DNA of 64,000 nucleotides from Micrococcaceae bacterium Sec5.8 (GTDB lineage: Bacteria; Actinomycetota; Actinomycetes; Actinomycetales; Micrococcaceae), in assembly GCA_039636775.1 (NCBI GenBank), contig CP143429.1:186001-250000 (forward strand), written 5' to 3'. Below are positions 17,551-26,356 of the stretch, in pieces. Each line of letters opens with the position of its first letter. The stretch's first letter is position 1. The notes under the pieces were generated by a model. That model did no database searches and was not told the DNA's origin. It saw only the letters and a list, made by a program, of their open reading frames with translations. Both the position numbers and the translations under genes were made by a program.

Positions 17551-18533
17551 TCCTTCTTCAAGGCCGTGATGGTTACGGCATCAGGGGTGGTTTGGTGAAC
17601 GGCCGGAACTGTGGAGCCCGGCAGCGAAGCGGCGGCGGCACCATGGGCCACAGCCTGACGGAGACAATCGGCCGGGGCGGCGCCCCGGCTGGAGGCGAGC
17701 AGGTAGCCGGCCAGCGAGGAATCGCCGGCGCCTACCGTGCTCACTGCAGTGACCGGCGGATGCGTGGCCAGCCACGCGCCGTCGGCCGTGACAAGGACCG
17801 CACCCTTGGAACCGAGGGTGGCCAGCACGGCGCCCACACCGGACCGGACGACGGCGGAGGCGGCCACCGCGGCTGCCTCCGGATCCGCTTCGAGTTCCTC
17901 AGCAGATTTGTGGGTGGCGAATCCGGCTGCAGCAGCCAGTTCCACCAGTTCCTCTGCGTTGGGTTTGATCAGATCCGGTTTCCCCAGTGCGTCGCCGGAA
18001 ATTGCGGCGGCGAGCGGTTCGCCGGAGGAGTCGACGGCGATGAGGGGGGCCCTAGCGCCGTGATCCATGGTGCGCAGCCGCCGGGTGACGGTGGCGTAGA
18101 AATCGGCCGGAACCCCGGGTGGGAGCGATCCGGCCAGAACGACCCAGCTGGCTCCGCGGGCGCGGTCCAGGAGGAGCCCGATCAGGGCTTCCTGCTGGTC
18201 CGCGCTCAGCACCGGGCCGGGTTCGTTGATCTTGGTGGTGACGCCGCCGGGTTCGGTGAGCGCCACATTGCTGCGCAGCGGCTCGCCGATGGGGAGGGCA
18301 GCGAAGGGGACGTCGCTGTCGCGGAGACCGGCGAGGACCGGGTCCGCCTCGGCTCCGGGAAGTACGGCGACCGTCTTCAGCCCTGAAGCGACGAGGGCGC
18401 GGGAGACGTTGACTCCCTTGCCGCCGGATTCCTGCCGGACGGAGACGGCCCGCTGCACTTCGCCGCGGACCAGGGCGCCGGGCAGGGCAACGGTGCGGTC
18501 CAGGCTCGGGTTGGCGGTCAGGGTGACAATCAC
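17547..18533 (-). CDS. fruK: 1-phosphofructokinase
   Basis: 328-residue PfkB-family kinase converting fructose 1-phosphate to fructose 1,6-bisphosphate. It has the N-terminal TLTANPSLDRT, the glycine-rich GGKGVNVSRAL and the C-terminal GAGDSSLAGYL, whose Asp is the catalytic base. It overlaps fruR upstream and fruA downstream by 4 bp each, making a compact catabolic operon. Confidence 0.95.
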   Translation of the reverse strand: MIVTLTANPSLDRTVALPGALVRGEVQRAVSVRQESGGKGVNVSRALVASGLKTVAVLPGAEADPVLAGLRDSDVPFAALPIGEPLRSNVALTEPGGVTTKINEPGPVLSADQQEALIGLLLDRARGASWVVLAGSLPPGVPADFYATVTRRLRTMDHGARAPLIAVDSSGEPLAAAISGDALGKPDLIKPNAEELVELAAAAGFATHKSAEELEADPEAAAVAASAVVRSGVGAVLATLGSKGAVLVTADGAWLATHPPVTAVSTVGAGDSSLAGYLLASSRGAAPADCLRQAVAHGAAAASLPGSTVPAVHQTTPDAVTITALKKD

Positions 18534-19333
18534 GCGACCACCACCTCCACGCCGGCGTCCGCGAGGGCGTCGGCCAGGTCCTGGCTGGGTTTCGTGTCAG
18601 TGATCAAGGTGTCCAGATCTTTCAACGAGGCGAACTGGACCAGTGTTTCGGTGTCCAGCTTGGAGGCATCAGCCAACACCACGATGCGGCGCGCTGATTG
18701 GACGAAGGCGGCCTTGACAGCGGCTTCTTCAGGATCGGGAGTGCTCAGCCCGAAGGCTGCGTGGATGCCGTTGGTGCCGATGAAGGCGATGTCCGGGCGG
18801 ATCCGGCGGGCAGCTTCCACGGTGGACTGGCCGACGGCGGCCTGCGTGATTCCGCGGACCTTCCCGCCGAGCAGGTGCAGGGCGATGCCGGGTTCACCGG
18901 ACAGCTTGGCTGCGATGGGCAGCGAGTGGGTGATGACCACGAGTTCCGCGCCGGGAGCGGAGACGGCGGCGGTTGCCGCGGTCCGGCCGGCCAGCAATTC
19001 TGCGAGGGCCTCGGTGGTGGAGCCTGCGTCGATCAGGATGCTGCCGGTGCGGTCCTGCGGAATAAGCGTCAGGGCCGCTTCGGCGATCCGGATTTTCTCC
19101 GGCTGCCGCTGGTCGGTGCGGACAAGGATGCTTTCCTCGTTGGTGCTGAAGCGGTCCGGCGACACAGCGCCGCCATGCACCCGGCGGACGCTGCCGGCTG
19201 CTTCGAGGGCGGCAAGGTCGCGGCGGACAGTCTCAGTGGTGATGCTGAAGCGATCCGCGAGGTCCGTGACGGTGGCGCGGCCGCCGGCGACAATGAGCCC
19301 CACGATCAGCTGTTGGCGTTCCTCGGCGAACAC
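18530..19333 (-). CDS. fruR: DeoR-family repressor of the fructose operon
   Basis: 267 residues from GTG 19333. The N-terminal winged helix-turn-helix has the DeoR signature (ATVTDLADRFSITTETVRRD, RRVHGGAV). The C-terminal sugar-phosphate sensor (~80-250) includes ILIDAGSTTEALAELL and VVITHSLPIA. It is first in its operon, so autoregulated, and probably released by fructose 1-phosphate. The candidate operator is at 19405-19439. Confidence 0.92.
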   Translation of the reverse strand: MFAEERQQLIVGLIVAGGRATVTDLADRFSITTETVRRDLAALEAAGSVRRVHGGAVSPDRFSTNEESILVRTDQRQPEKIRIAEAALTLIPQDRTGSILIDAGSTTEALAELLAGRTAATAAVSAPGAELVVITHSLPIAAKLSGEPGIALHLLGGKVRGITQAAVGQSTVEAARRIRPDIAFIGTNGIHAAFGLSTPDPEEAAVKAAFVQSARRIVVLADASKLDTETLVQFASLKDLDTLITDTKPSQDLADALADAGVEVVVA

Positions 19334-19404
19334 TGGCTCTCCCTTGCGTCAGTACTGCGGGCCCTCCGCCGCTTCAGTGATAGCCATCACAGGTAGTGGA
19401 GTTG

Positions 19405-19439
19405 ATTGACTTTATCTTTGAATCTGTGGCTTTGTCAAT
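19405..19439 (-). promoter_or_regulatory. Promoter and candidate FruR operator of the fru operon
   Basis: On the minus strand TTGACA (19433-19438) and TAAAGT (19409-19414) are separated by 18 bp, a strong sigma-A-like promoter ~75 bp before fruR. The inverted arms ATTGAC (19405-19410) and GTCAAT (19434-19439) bracket it, which would place a bound repressor over the promoter. The stretch is clearly AT-richer than its surroundings. Confidence 0.6.
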
Positions 19440-19480
19440 GGAAAAACAACAAGAACACAGAAGCCCCTCGTCGGGCCCGC

Positions 19481-19775
19481 GGACATGCCCATTGTTTGCG
19501 CCGGGGGATGGGCATGGTGGCACTCCGCCCATCCGTGGACTCGGAGGTTGGGCATGTCCCCGTGTGGTGGGCGTTTGGGCCTGCGCGCTGCGGACATGCC
19601 CATTGTTTGCGCCGGGGGATGGGCATGGTGGGACTCCGCCCATCCGTGGACTCGGAGGTTGGGCATGTCCCCGTGGGGTGGGCGTTTGGGCCTGCGCGCT
19701 GCGGACATGCCCATTGTTTGCGCCGGGGGATGGGCATGGTGGCACTCCGCCCATCCGTGGACCCGGAGGTTGGAC
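19481..19775. repeat. Tandem array of a 111-bp unit (about 2.7 copies) upstream of fruR
   Basis: Copies begin at 19481, 19592 and 19703. Copies 1 and 2 differ at only two bases; copy 3 loses similarity after ~70 bp. Each full unit carries inverted arms GGACATGCCC and GGGCATGTCC, plus an inner ATGCCCAT/ATGGGCAT pair, so each can fold. Because 111 is a multiple of three, open frames run through it on both strands; I regard these as artefacts. It lies upstream of the fru promoter. Confidence 0.92.
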
Positions 19776-19812
19776 CTGCTCCGGGTCAGGGCATTGACAC
19801 CGGAACGACAAA

Positions 19813-19846
19813 CGCCGGGCCGGACCCTGTCAGGTCCGGCCCGGCG
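19813..19846 (-). terminator. Strong hairpin, probable terminator of the DUF6458 gene
   Basis: A perfect 14-bp stem (CGCCGGGCCGGACC / GGTCCGGCCCGGCG) with a 6-nt loop, ~115 bp after the minus-strand stop at 19961. The minus strand continues with a short TTT. It also separates that gene from the 111-bp repeats. The gap 19850-19920 holds loose GGTGCCGTGGT repeats. Confidence 0.65.
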
Positions 19847-19960
19847 GTGCCGTGGTTAGTGGTGCCGTGGTATTTGGTGTGGCGGTTTTTGGTGCCGTGG
19901 TTCTTGGTGCGGTCGTCCTAAGCCGGCTGGTCCAGCGTGCTGCGCTCCGGCGCAGCGAGG

Positions 19961-20224
19961 CTAAATGCCGGCGTCGCGGCTCTCGTTCCGGGTGATGGTT
20001 TCGCCGGTGTTCGGGTCCACGACGGAGCGGGTTTCGCTGACGCGACGGGTGCGGCTGCGTCCGGGCGACGCCAGGATCAGGGAGGCGACCAGTCCGATCA
20101 CACCGACCGCCATCAGGATGTAGCCAATCATGGTCTGGTCCACGTTGGGGATCAGTCCGGGGGTGATGGCCCACGCCAGGATGGCGCCGAGGGCGATGAG
20201 GAAAATGGAGGAACCGATTCTCAT
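19961..20224 (-). CDS. DUF6458 family small membrane protein
   Basis: 87 residues with two hydrophobic segments (SIFLIALGAILAWAI and MIGYILMAVGVIGLVASLIL) followed by a basic, polar tail (RTRRVSETRSVVDPNTGETI). This matches the small actinobacterial DUF6458 membrane proteins. Function unknown. Monocistronic, with a hairpin downstream. Confidence 0.85.
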   Translation of the reverse strand: MRIGSSIFLIALGAILAWAITPGLIPNVDQTMIGYILMAVGVIGLVASLILASPGRSRTRRVSETRSVVDPNTGETITRNESRDAGI

Positions 20225-20474
20225 GACGTGCTCCTTGATGTCCGAAAGGACGAATAGGTATTGCTAAGCATGCTGTCCAGCGTTAGGTTACATGCCGATG
20301 CGGAGTGGTTCAACGATCTAAGCGACCCCGCTCCGGGCAGTTTTCGCATGTCAGGGCGATTTTCGCGGGGGATTCGGACGGCGGCTGCGCGGCCCCGGCG
20401 TGCGGCGGTCCCAAAATGCAGCGGAACTTTGCTGGCCCGGGTTCACAAAAATCCCGCCCCGAGGCATCGCACGT

Positions 20475-20487
20475 ACCCTTTAAGGGT
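20475..20487. promoter_or_regulatory. Small inverted repeat in the ketosynthase upstream region
   Basis: ACCCTT-T-AAGGGT, a perfect 6-bp inverted repeat about 160 bp before the start at 20646. It could be an operator. The rest of 20225-20645 shows no gene. Confidence 0.3.
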
Positions 20488-20645
20488 GCAGGGCATAGGG
20501 AGTCGCGGCGGACGGTCCGATCCGCGCTGCCGCCCTGATTGTTTTCACACGCTCCGCCTCAGGCTCCCCCTCCAGTTCCCAGACCGCCGGTGCCGCACCG
20601 CCCCACCCGCCGGTCCCGCTAAGAACCTCACAGAATCCGGTACCC

Positions 20646-21866
20646 ATGCCTGACGTTTCCCCCAGAGTGGTTGTCACCGGACTTGGCGCTGTCACCCCAG
20701 TAGGTGGAACCGCGGCCGCAACGCAGTCGGCCCTGCTGGCCGGACACTCCGGGATCGCAGCGCTCGACGACGACTGGGCCGCAAGTCTTCCTGTCCGCAT
20801 GGCTGGCCGGGTAAGAGTCGACGTCGCATCCTTGCTCACCACCCCCGAATACAAGCGGATGGACCGGTGCGGACACCTGGCCCTGATCGCGGCCCGCGAA
20901 GCATGGGCCCAGGCCGGCCGTCCCGACGCCGATCCGGAACGCCTCGCCGTGGTGATCGGATCCGGTTACGGCGGCCTGGACACCATCCTGGAGCAGACCC
21001 GGACGCTGGACGCGGGTGGCCCGCGCAGGGTGTCCCCCCACACCCTCACCCGGATCATGGCCAACGCGCCCGCTGCCTGGGTGTCCATCGACGTCGGCGC
21101 CAAAGGTGGTGCGCGCACGCCGGTGAGCGCCTGCGCCTCCGGGGCGGAAGCGATCTCCCAAGCCGCCGACATGATCCGGGCCGGGGCTGCGGACGTGGTG
21201 ATCGCCGGAGGCGTCGATGCCTGCATTAACGGGCTTATGATCAGCGGTTTCGCGCAGATCCGCGCCTTGTCCACCCGCAACGATGACCCGCAGTCCGCCT
21301 CCCGGCCCTTCGACCGGGACCGGGACGGGTTCGTGCTGGCCGAGGGCGCGGCAGTGCTGGTCCTGGAACGCGAAGACCACGCCCGTGCCCGCGGAGCGGA
21401 GATCCTCGGCGTCGTGGCCGGAAACGCGGTGACATCCGACGCCGTCGACATCGTCGCCGCTGACCCGGCCATGCAGCGCAGGGTGATGGAGAAGGCAATT
21501 TTCGCCGCCGGTCTGGGAGCCGATGACATCGGACTGGTCCACGCCCACGCGACGTCCACGCCGGTGGGTGACCGGCTTGAAGCCGAAGCCATCCGGGCCG
21601 TGCTTGGCGACCAGGTCCCCGTGACCGCCACGAAGTCCCTCACTGGGCACCTCCTTGGCGGCGCCGGCGCGCTGGGCGCCGTCGTGCTGGTCCAGGCCCT
21701 CAAGACCGGGTCCTTTCCGGGGTCCGGCAACCTCAATGAACCCGGGGACGGGATCGACCTTAACCTCCTCCGGGACTCGGTGGTGGGCGGAGCGGCCAAA
21801 GCGGGCCTGGCCAACGCCTTCGGATTCGGCGGGCACAGCACCGCGCTGGTGATGACCGGAAGCTAG
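20646..21866 (+). CDS. Beta-ketoacyl-ACP synthase (KAS I/II, FabF-like)
   Basis: 406-residue condensing enzyme. The catalytic triad is visible: C163 (SACASGAEA), H301 and H335 (TGHLLGGAGA), with Lys330 in TATKS. The segment before H301 reads VHAHATSTPVGD instead of the usual NAHGTST, so the Gly after the catalytic His is Ala. The gene stands alone with no fabD, fabH or acpP, so it is unlikely to be the main housekeeping fabF. It is followed 9 bp later by an esterase-like hydrolase, probably co-transcribed. It may serve a specialised acyl chain. Confidence 0.88.
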   Translation: MPDVSPRVVVTGLGAVTPVGGTAAATQSALLAGHSGIAALDDDWAASLPVRMAGRVRVDVASLLTTPEYKRMDRCGHLALIAAREAWAQAGRPDADPERLAVVIGSGYGGLDTILEQTRTLDAGGPRRVSPHTLTRIMANAPAAWVSIDVGAKGGARTPVSACASGAEAISQAADMIRAGAADVVIAGGVDACINGLMISGFAQIRALSTRNDDPQSASRPFDRDRDGFVLAEGAAVLVLEREDHARARGAEILGVVAGNAVTSDAVDIVAADPAMQRRVMEKAIFAAGLGADDIGLVHAHATSTPVGDRLEAEAIRAVLGDQVPVTATKSLTGHLLGGAGALGAVVLVQALKTGSFPGSGNLNEPGDGIDLNLLRDSVVGGAAKAGLANAFGFGGHSTALVMTGS

Positions 21867-21875
21867 GCTGATCCG

Positions 21876-22502
21876 ATGGAGACAGTCGCCTGGTCCAAAC
21901 CGGAATCCGAACGCGCAGGAACGCCGCTGCTGGTCATGATGCACGGGTACGGCCGGGATGAATCGCGGATGGTGAAGCTTTTCGAGAGCCTGCCGGCCGG
22001 GTTCAGCTGCGCCGCGCTGCGCGGCCCCAAAGAAATCGGCGACGGCTACGGCTGGTTCGTGCTCGACTACTTCCTGACTCACGACTTCGCCGACGTCATT
22101 TCCTCGGCCAACGCCGTCCTTGGCTGGATCGAATCCGTCAAGGGCCAGCACAGCAGCGTCAGCCTGCTCGGCTACTCGCAGGGCATGGCTATGGCCACCA
22201 CCCTGATGCGGCTGCGCCCGGCTCAGTTCCGTGCCGGTGTCGGCCTGTCCGGTTTCGTCCTGGACAACGAGCTCCTGGCGATGAGCGAATCATCCGACGC
22301 GCATCCGCCCTTCTTCTGGGGCCGGGACCGGGACGACCTGGTCATCAATGACGCCGCCACGGAGCACACCGGGGAATGGCTGCATCAGCACACCCAACTG
22401 ACGGCGCGGACGTACCCCGGCATGGGACACTCCATCTCGGCGGCCGAACTGGTTGACGTCAGCGCCTTCCTCCGGCACTACGTGCTTCGCCCCGCCACTT
22501 GA
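21876..22502 (+). CDS. Alpha/beta hydrolase, phospholipase/carboxylesterase type
   Basis: 208 residues. The nucleophile elbow is GYSQGM (S101). The oxyanion segment is LLVMMHGYGRDES, and the His of the triad is in YPGMGHSIS near residue 188; an Asp near 153-156 (GRDRDD) may complete it. Length and motifs fit the carboxylesterase/thioesterase-like branch (COG0400). No signal peptide, so cytosolic. It may release or edit acyl products made with the adjacent ketosynthase, but that is inference from the 9-bp spacing. Confidence 0.85.
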   Translation: METVAWSKPESERAGTPLLVMMHGYGRDESRMVKLFESLPAGFSCAALRGPKEIGDGYGWFVLDYFLTHDFADVISSANAVLGWIESVKGQHSSVSLLGYSQGMAMATTLMRLRPAQFRAGVGLSGFVLDNELLAMSESSDAHPPFFWGRDRDDLVINDAATEHTGEWLHQHTQLTARTYPGMGHSISAAELVDVSAFLRHYVLRPAT

Positions 22503-22540
22503 GTGCTGCCGGCCAGACCTGCCGGCCGAATCGCGCGAGC

Positions 22541-22645
22541 TAAACCCCGCAGGTTAACCCCGCAGGTAAATCCCGTCAGCTGAATCCCGTCAGCTGAACT
22601 GCGTCAGCTGAACTGCGACGCCGGGAATTCCGACGCCGGGGAACC
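22541..22645. repeat. Short degenerate direct repeats, period ~13-14 bp
   Basis: Successive units such as AACCCCGCAGGTT, ATCCCGTCAGCTGA (twice) and ACTGCGTCAGCTGA, then GACGCCGGGAATTCC-like units. It fills much of the gap after the hydrolase gene. No gene is supported between 22503 and 23177. Confidence 0.7.
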
Positions 22646-22761
22646 GTCACCACGTGGACGCCTGTTTCACACCCTGGCAGAGCTCCGCTGCGTGACCCCT
22701 TTCAGCACAGCACAACAGGGTCAAAAGACCTTTCTCAATAAATCCACTTGCGGGTCAATTT

Positions 22762-22775
22762 TGTAAGCGCTTACA
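22762..22775. promoter_or_regulatory. LacI-family operator palindrome before the phosphorylase genes
   Basis: TGTAAGCGCTTACA is a perfect 14-bp palindrome with the central CG typical of LacI/GalR regulators of sugar use. It is ~400 bp upstream of the beta-phosphoglucomutase start, the first gene downstream. No LacI-type gene is present in the window, so the regulator is encoded elsewhere. Confidence 0.7.
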
Positions 22776-23177
22776 CTCGGTATGGGCCATGTTTAGGGCC
22801 CAGGACTTCAGGGGGAGAAAGGGCTGAGCCCCGTGTTGCAGGCCAAGCCGCCACGCGTGTTCGTGCAGAACGTTGCCGACCTGTCCCTTCGCACTTTTCC
22901 CGCCGGCTACCGCAGCCTTCCAAGTAATGCCGCCCGCCTGGGCCGCCAGTCCTTACGCCCCGGGCTTGTGGGTTCGCATGCGGGCCAGCCTCCGGAGCTC
23001 CCGCTCCTAGAGCGCCTGGGGATCCGCCGGCGTTGACCGGCGTCCGCGTGAGCGGGCGGTGGGCCGGCAGGCTGGCCCACCAATGTTCCCCGGACCGTGG
23101 CATTGACCGCCGCCGCCCGTCGTCCCCAGAATCGTCTGCCCCCAGTTTGACCCGCCGTCTGAAAGGACAACCGTTCC

Positions 23178-23915
23178 ATGACCGAGTCACCCAACAGCAC
23201 CCCTTCGAGCTGGACCGGGGCCTCCGCCATTCTCTTCGACCTTGACGGCGTCCTGACCCCCACCGCGATTGTGCACGAGCGCGCCTGGCAGGAACTTTTT
23301 GACGGGTTCCTCAAGACCGCGCCCGAGGCCGCCGGGTACCGGGAAAGTGACTACTTCGACCATATTGACGGCAAGCCGCGCTTCGACGGCGTCCGCGACT
23401 TCCTGGCCTCGCGCACCATCGTTCTGCCCGAAGGCCCGCTGGACGACGATCCGGCGCACGACACTGTCCACGGACTGGGCAATCGCAAGAACAAAGTTTT
23501 CAATGACATCGTCGAAGCCGGCGGCGTCAAGCCCTACGAGGGCTCCGTCCGATTTCTTGAGGCCGCCCTGACCCGGGGGCTCAAGGTCGCCGTCGTCTCC
23601 TCCTCGCGCAACGCCCCGGCGGTACTGAAAGCCGCGGGACTCTCGGACTACTTCCCCGTGGTGGTTGACGGTGTTGTCGCCGTCAATGAGGGGTTGCCTG
23701 GAAAGCCGAGCCCGGCGACCTACGAATACGCCGCCCGGCTGCTGGGACTGCCCTGCGCCGAGTGCGTCGTCGTGGAGGACGCTGTGTCCGGCGTCCAGGC
23801 CGGCAGCGCAGGGAACTTCCATTCGGTGATTGGTGTGGACCGTGGGGCTGGCCGGGAAGTGCTGCTCGCCGCCGGAGCCACGCTTGTGGTCAACGACCTC
23901 GAAGAACTCATCTAG
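23178..23915 (+). CDS. Beta-phosphoglucomutase-type HAD hydrolase
   Basis: 245-residue HAD-superfamily enzyme. The nucleophile motif is FDLDGVLTP (D21, D23), followed by SSSRNAP (motif II), a Lys in GLPGKPSP and VVEDAVSGVQAG (motif IV). The cap insert at ~35-110 fits subfamily I. With a GH65 phosphorylase 60 bp downstream, the expected reaction is beta-glucose 1-phosphate to glucose 6-phosphate. A plain sugar phosphatase is the alternative. Start ATG 23178 has GAAAGGA upstream. Confidence 0.88.
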   Translation: MTESPNSTPSSWTGASAILFDLDGVLTPTAIVHERAWQELFDGFLKTAPEAAGYRESDYFDHIDGKPRFDGVRDFLASRTIVLPEGPLDDDPAHDTVHGLGNRKNKVFNDIVEAGGVKPYEGSVRFLEAALTRGLKVAVVSSSRNAPAVLKAAGLSDYFPVVVDGVVAVNEGLPGKPSPATYEYAARLLGLPCAECVVVEDAVSGVQAGSAGNFHSVIGVDRGAGREVLLAAGATLVVNDLEELI

Positions 23916-23975
23916 CCTCTCCCCGCACGGCCCCCGAACGATTCACCTGCTTCTTTATCCGCCTGAAGGAAAATA

Positions 23976-26306
23976 ATGGCCCTCATCACCTCGGACCGCG
24001 CACGGTTCCCCAACGACCCTTGGCAGTTGGTTGAGACCGTCCACCTTCCCGGCAATGCCGGCACGCTGGAAACCCTGTTCAGTTTGGGCAACGGGCACCT
24101 GGGCATCCGCGGCGCCCATTGGGCCGCCGCCGACGCCGAGCTGCCGGGCAGCTTCATTAACGGCTTCCACGAGACCTGGGACATCAAGCACGCTGAGAAC
24201 GCCTACGGCTTCGCCCGTACCGGCCAGCGGATCCTGTACATCCCGGACGCCAACAATTTCACTGTGGTCATCGACGGCGAGACGCTGAGCCTGGAAGAAT
24301 CCACCGTGCTCGACTACCGGCGGAGTGTCGACTTCGCCACCGGCGTGTACGAATGTTCGATCGCCTGGCAGTGCCGCTCCGGCGCCACCGTGACCACCAC
24401 GGAACGACGTGCAGTCGGCTACCAGTCCCGCGGGGCGCTTGGCATCTCGCTGGAACTGGCCGCGGACCGGGACGTCTCCGCAGACGTCACCTCTTCGGTT
24501 ATCAACCGCCAGGACCAGCCGGTCGAGGATCACTCGGCCCACGACCCCCGGCGCGCCGGCCGGCACGCCGGCCGGGTGTTGCTCCCCGTACGGCTCGACG
24601 GCGGCGACGGGTCCCTGCGTCTGTCGTGGGAGACCGCCGAGTCCAAGCAGCGCATCGGGCTGGCTGTCGACCACTGGACCAACGCCGGGGTGCAGCCCTT
24701 TGACACCCTGGTGCACGAGGACGACAGCAGCGTCCGGTACGTCCTGGCCGTGGGCGCCGACGAGCCATTCGTGCTCGAGAAGAGCGTCAGCTATGCCGTC
24801 GGGCAAGCCTCCGACGACCTCGCGGATGATGCTGAAACGGGCCTCAGGCCGCTCGCGGAGATTTTCGCCGAAAGCGCGGAGCATTACCGCACCTACTGGG
24901 CCACTGCCGACATTGTGATCGCTGGTCAGACTGAGCTTCAGCAGGCCGTCCGCTGGAACCTATTCCAGCTGGCCCAAGCCACGGCGCGCGCGGACATCGC
25001 CGGAATTCCGGCCAAGGGCGTGTCCGGCTCTGGCTATGACGGCCACTACTTCTGGGACCAGGAGGTGTATCTCATGCCATACCTGACGTACACCAGCCCC
25101 GGCAACGCCCGCCAGGTCCTCGAGTTCCGCCACGCGATGCTGCCGGAGGCCAAGATCCGCGCCAAGGAGCTCAGCGTGGAGGGCGCCCTTTTCCCGTGGC
25201 GCACCATCAACGGTCTCGAAGCCAGCGCCTACTACGCTGCCGGCACGGCCCAGTTCCACATCGCCGCCGCGATCGCCTTCGCGACCAACCGCTACATTTG
25301 GGCCAGTGGCGACCACACCTTCCAGGAAACCCTCGGTGCGGAACTGCTGATCGAGACCGCCAGGATGTGGGTCTCGCTGGGCTTTTTCGGCAAGGACGGG
25401 CTCTTCCACATCCACGGTGTCACCGGCCCGGACGAGTACACCGCCGTCGTCAATGACAACCTCTACACCAATGTCATGGCCCGGTTTAACCTGCGCGCCG
25501 CAGCAGCCCTGCACCACCCGGGGATCGACGACGCCGAGCGCCAGCTGTGGGAGCAAGCAGCCACCCGCATGCTGGTGCCCTACGACGATGACCTCCAGGT
25601 GCACTCGCAGGACAACGACTTCATGGCTCTGGAACCGTGGGACTGGAGCACGCCGCGGTCCCAATACCCGCTGCTGCTGCACTTCCACCCGTTGGTGATC
25701 TACCGCCACCAGGTGCTCAAGCAGGCGGACAGCGTGCTTGCCATGTTCCTGCAATGGCAGGACTTCACTGCCGAGGAAAAGCAGCGCGCGTTCGACTTTT
25801 ACGACCCGATCACCACCGGAGATTCCACCCTGTCCGCGTGCGTGCAGGGCATCATGGCGGCCGAGGTCGGCTATGCCGAGGCCGCGCTGGAGCACTTCAT
25901 CCACGCATTGTTCATCGACCTGGACGACACCCACGGCAACACGGTGGACGGTGTGCATATCGCGTCCACCGGCGGGGTCTGGAGCTCGCTGGTCAGCGGC
26001 TTCGCAGGCCTAAGGGACCAGGGCGCCGTGCCGTACTTCGACCCCCGGCTGCCGGCCGGGTGGGACGGGCTGTCCTTCCACCTGAAAATCCAAGGCAGGC
26101 TGCTGCAGCTTGAACTGGAGCAGGGCGCCATCAGCCTGACCGTGCGCGAGGGCGGGCCGCTGGACATCGACGTCCGCGGCGAGCTGCTCACGGTCGACGG
26201 CGATCCGGTGCGGGTTCAGCTGGCTCCGGTTGCGGTGCCTGAGCCCACGGTCTTCCCGAGCGGACTCCCGACGGCGTCCATCCCGATCGTGCGCGTGGCG
26301 GTCTGA
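23976..26306 (+). CDS. Glycoside hydrolase family 65 disaccharide phosphorylase
   Basis: 776 residues, the usual size for maltose, trehalose or kojibiose phosphorylases. The N-terminal beta-sandwich begins NAGTLETLFSLGNGHLGIRG. The (alpha/alpha)6 catalytic domain contains GYDGHYFWDQEVYL, and the general acid is E487 in TGPDEYTAVVNDN. A C-terminal jelly roll completes it. It splits an alpha-linked glucose disaccharide with phosphate to give beta-glucose 1-phosphate, the substrate of the upstream mutase. Maltose versus trehalose cannot be decided from sequence alone. Cytosolic. Confidence 0.92.
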   Translation: MALITSDRARFPNDPWQLVETVHLPGNAGTLETLFSLGNGHLGIRGAHWAAADAELPGSFINGFHETWDIKHAENAYGFARTGQRILYIPDANNFTVVIDGETLSLEESTVLDYRRSVDFATGVYECSIAWQCRSGATVTTTERRAVGYQSRGALGISLELAADRDVSADVTSSVINRQDQPVEDHSAHDPRRAGRHAGRVLLPVRLDGGDGSLRLSWETAESKQRIGLAVDHWTNAGVQPFDTLVHEDDSSVRYVLAVGADEPFVLEKSVSYAVGQASDDLADDAETGLRPLAEIFAESAEHYRTYWATADIVIAGQTELQQAVRWNLFQLAQATARADIAGIPAKGVSGSGYDGHYFWDQEVYLMPYLTYTSPGNARQVLEFRHAMLPEAKIRAKELSVEGALFPWRTINGLEASAYYAAGTAQFHIAAAIAFATNRYIWASGDHTFQETLGAELLIETARMWVSLGFFGKDGLFHIHGVTGPDEYTAVVNDNLYTNVMARFNLRAAAALHHPGIDDAERQLWEQAATRMLVPYDDDLQVHSQDNDFMALEPWDWSTPRSQYPLLLHFHPLVIYRHQVLKQADSVLAMFLQWQDFTAEEKQRAFDFYDPITTGDSTLSACVQGIMAAEVGYAEAALEHFIHALFIDLDDTHGNTVDGVHIASTGGVWSSLVSGFAGLRDQGAVPYFDPRLPAGWDGLSFHLKIQGRLLQLELEQGAISLTVREGGPLDIDVRGELLTVDGDPVRVQLAPVAVPEPTVFPSGLPTASIPIVRVAV

Positions 26307-26356
26307 GCCGCGCTGCTTCGGACCTGGGTGCCCCGCCCGCAGGCTTCGGCCCGGGG

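Noticed and set aside
19481..19775. Possible CRISPR array
   Set aside because: Whole units are repeated with no unique spacers, and there are no cas genes.
19374..19811. Open frames on both strands through the 111-bp repeats, giving repetitive Pro/Gly proteins
   Set aside because: The unit length is a multiple of three, so frames stay open automatically; no ribosome site or protein-like composition.
20628..22151. 507-codon frame opposite the ketosynthase
   Set aside because: Mirror frame of a gene with an intact catalytic triad on the other strand.
22833..23036. 67-residue frame before the phosphoglucomutase gene
   Set aside because: Sequence looks random, with no start signal; the stretch is better read as leader/regulatory DNA.
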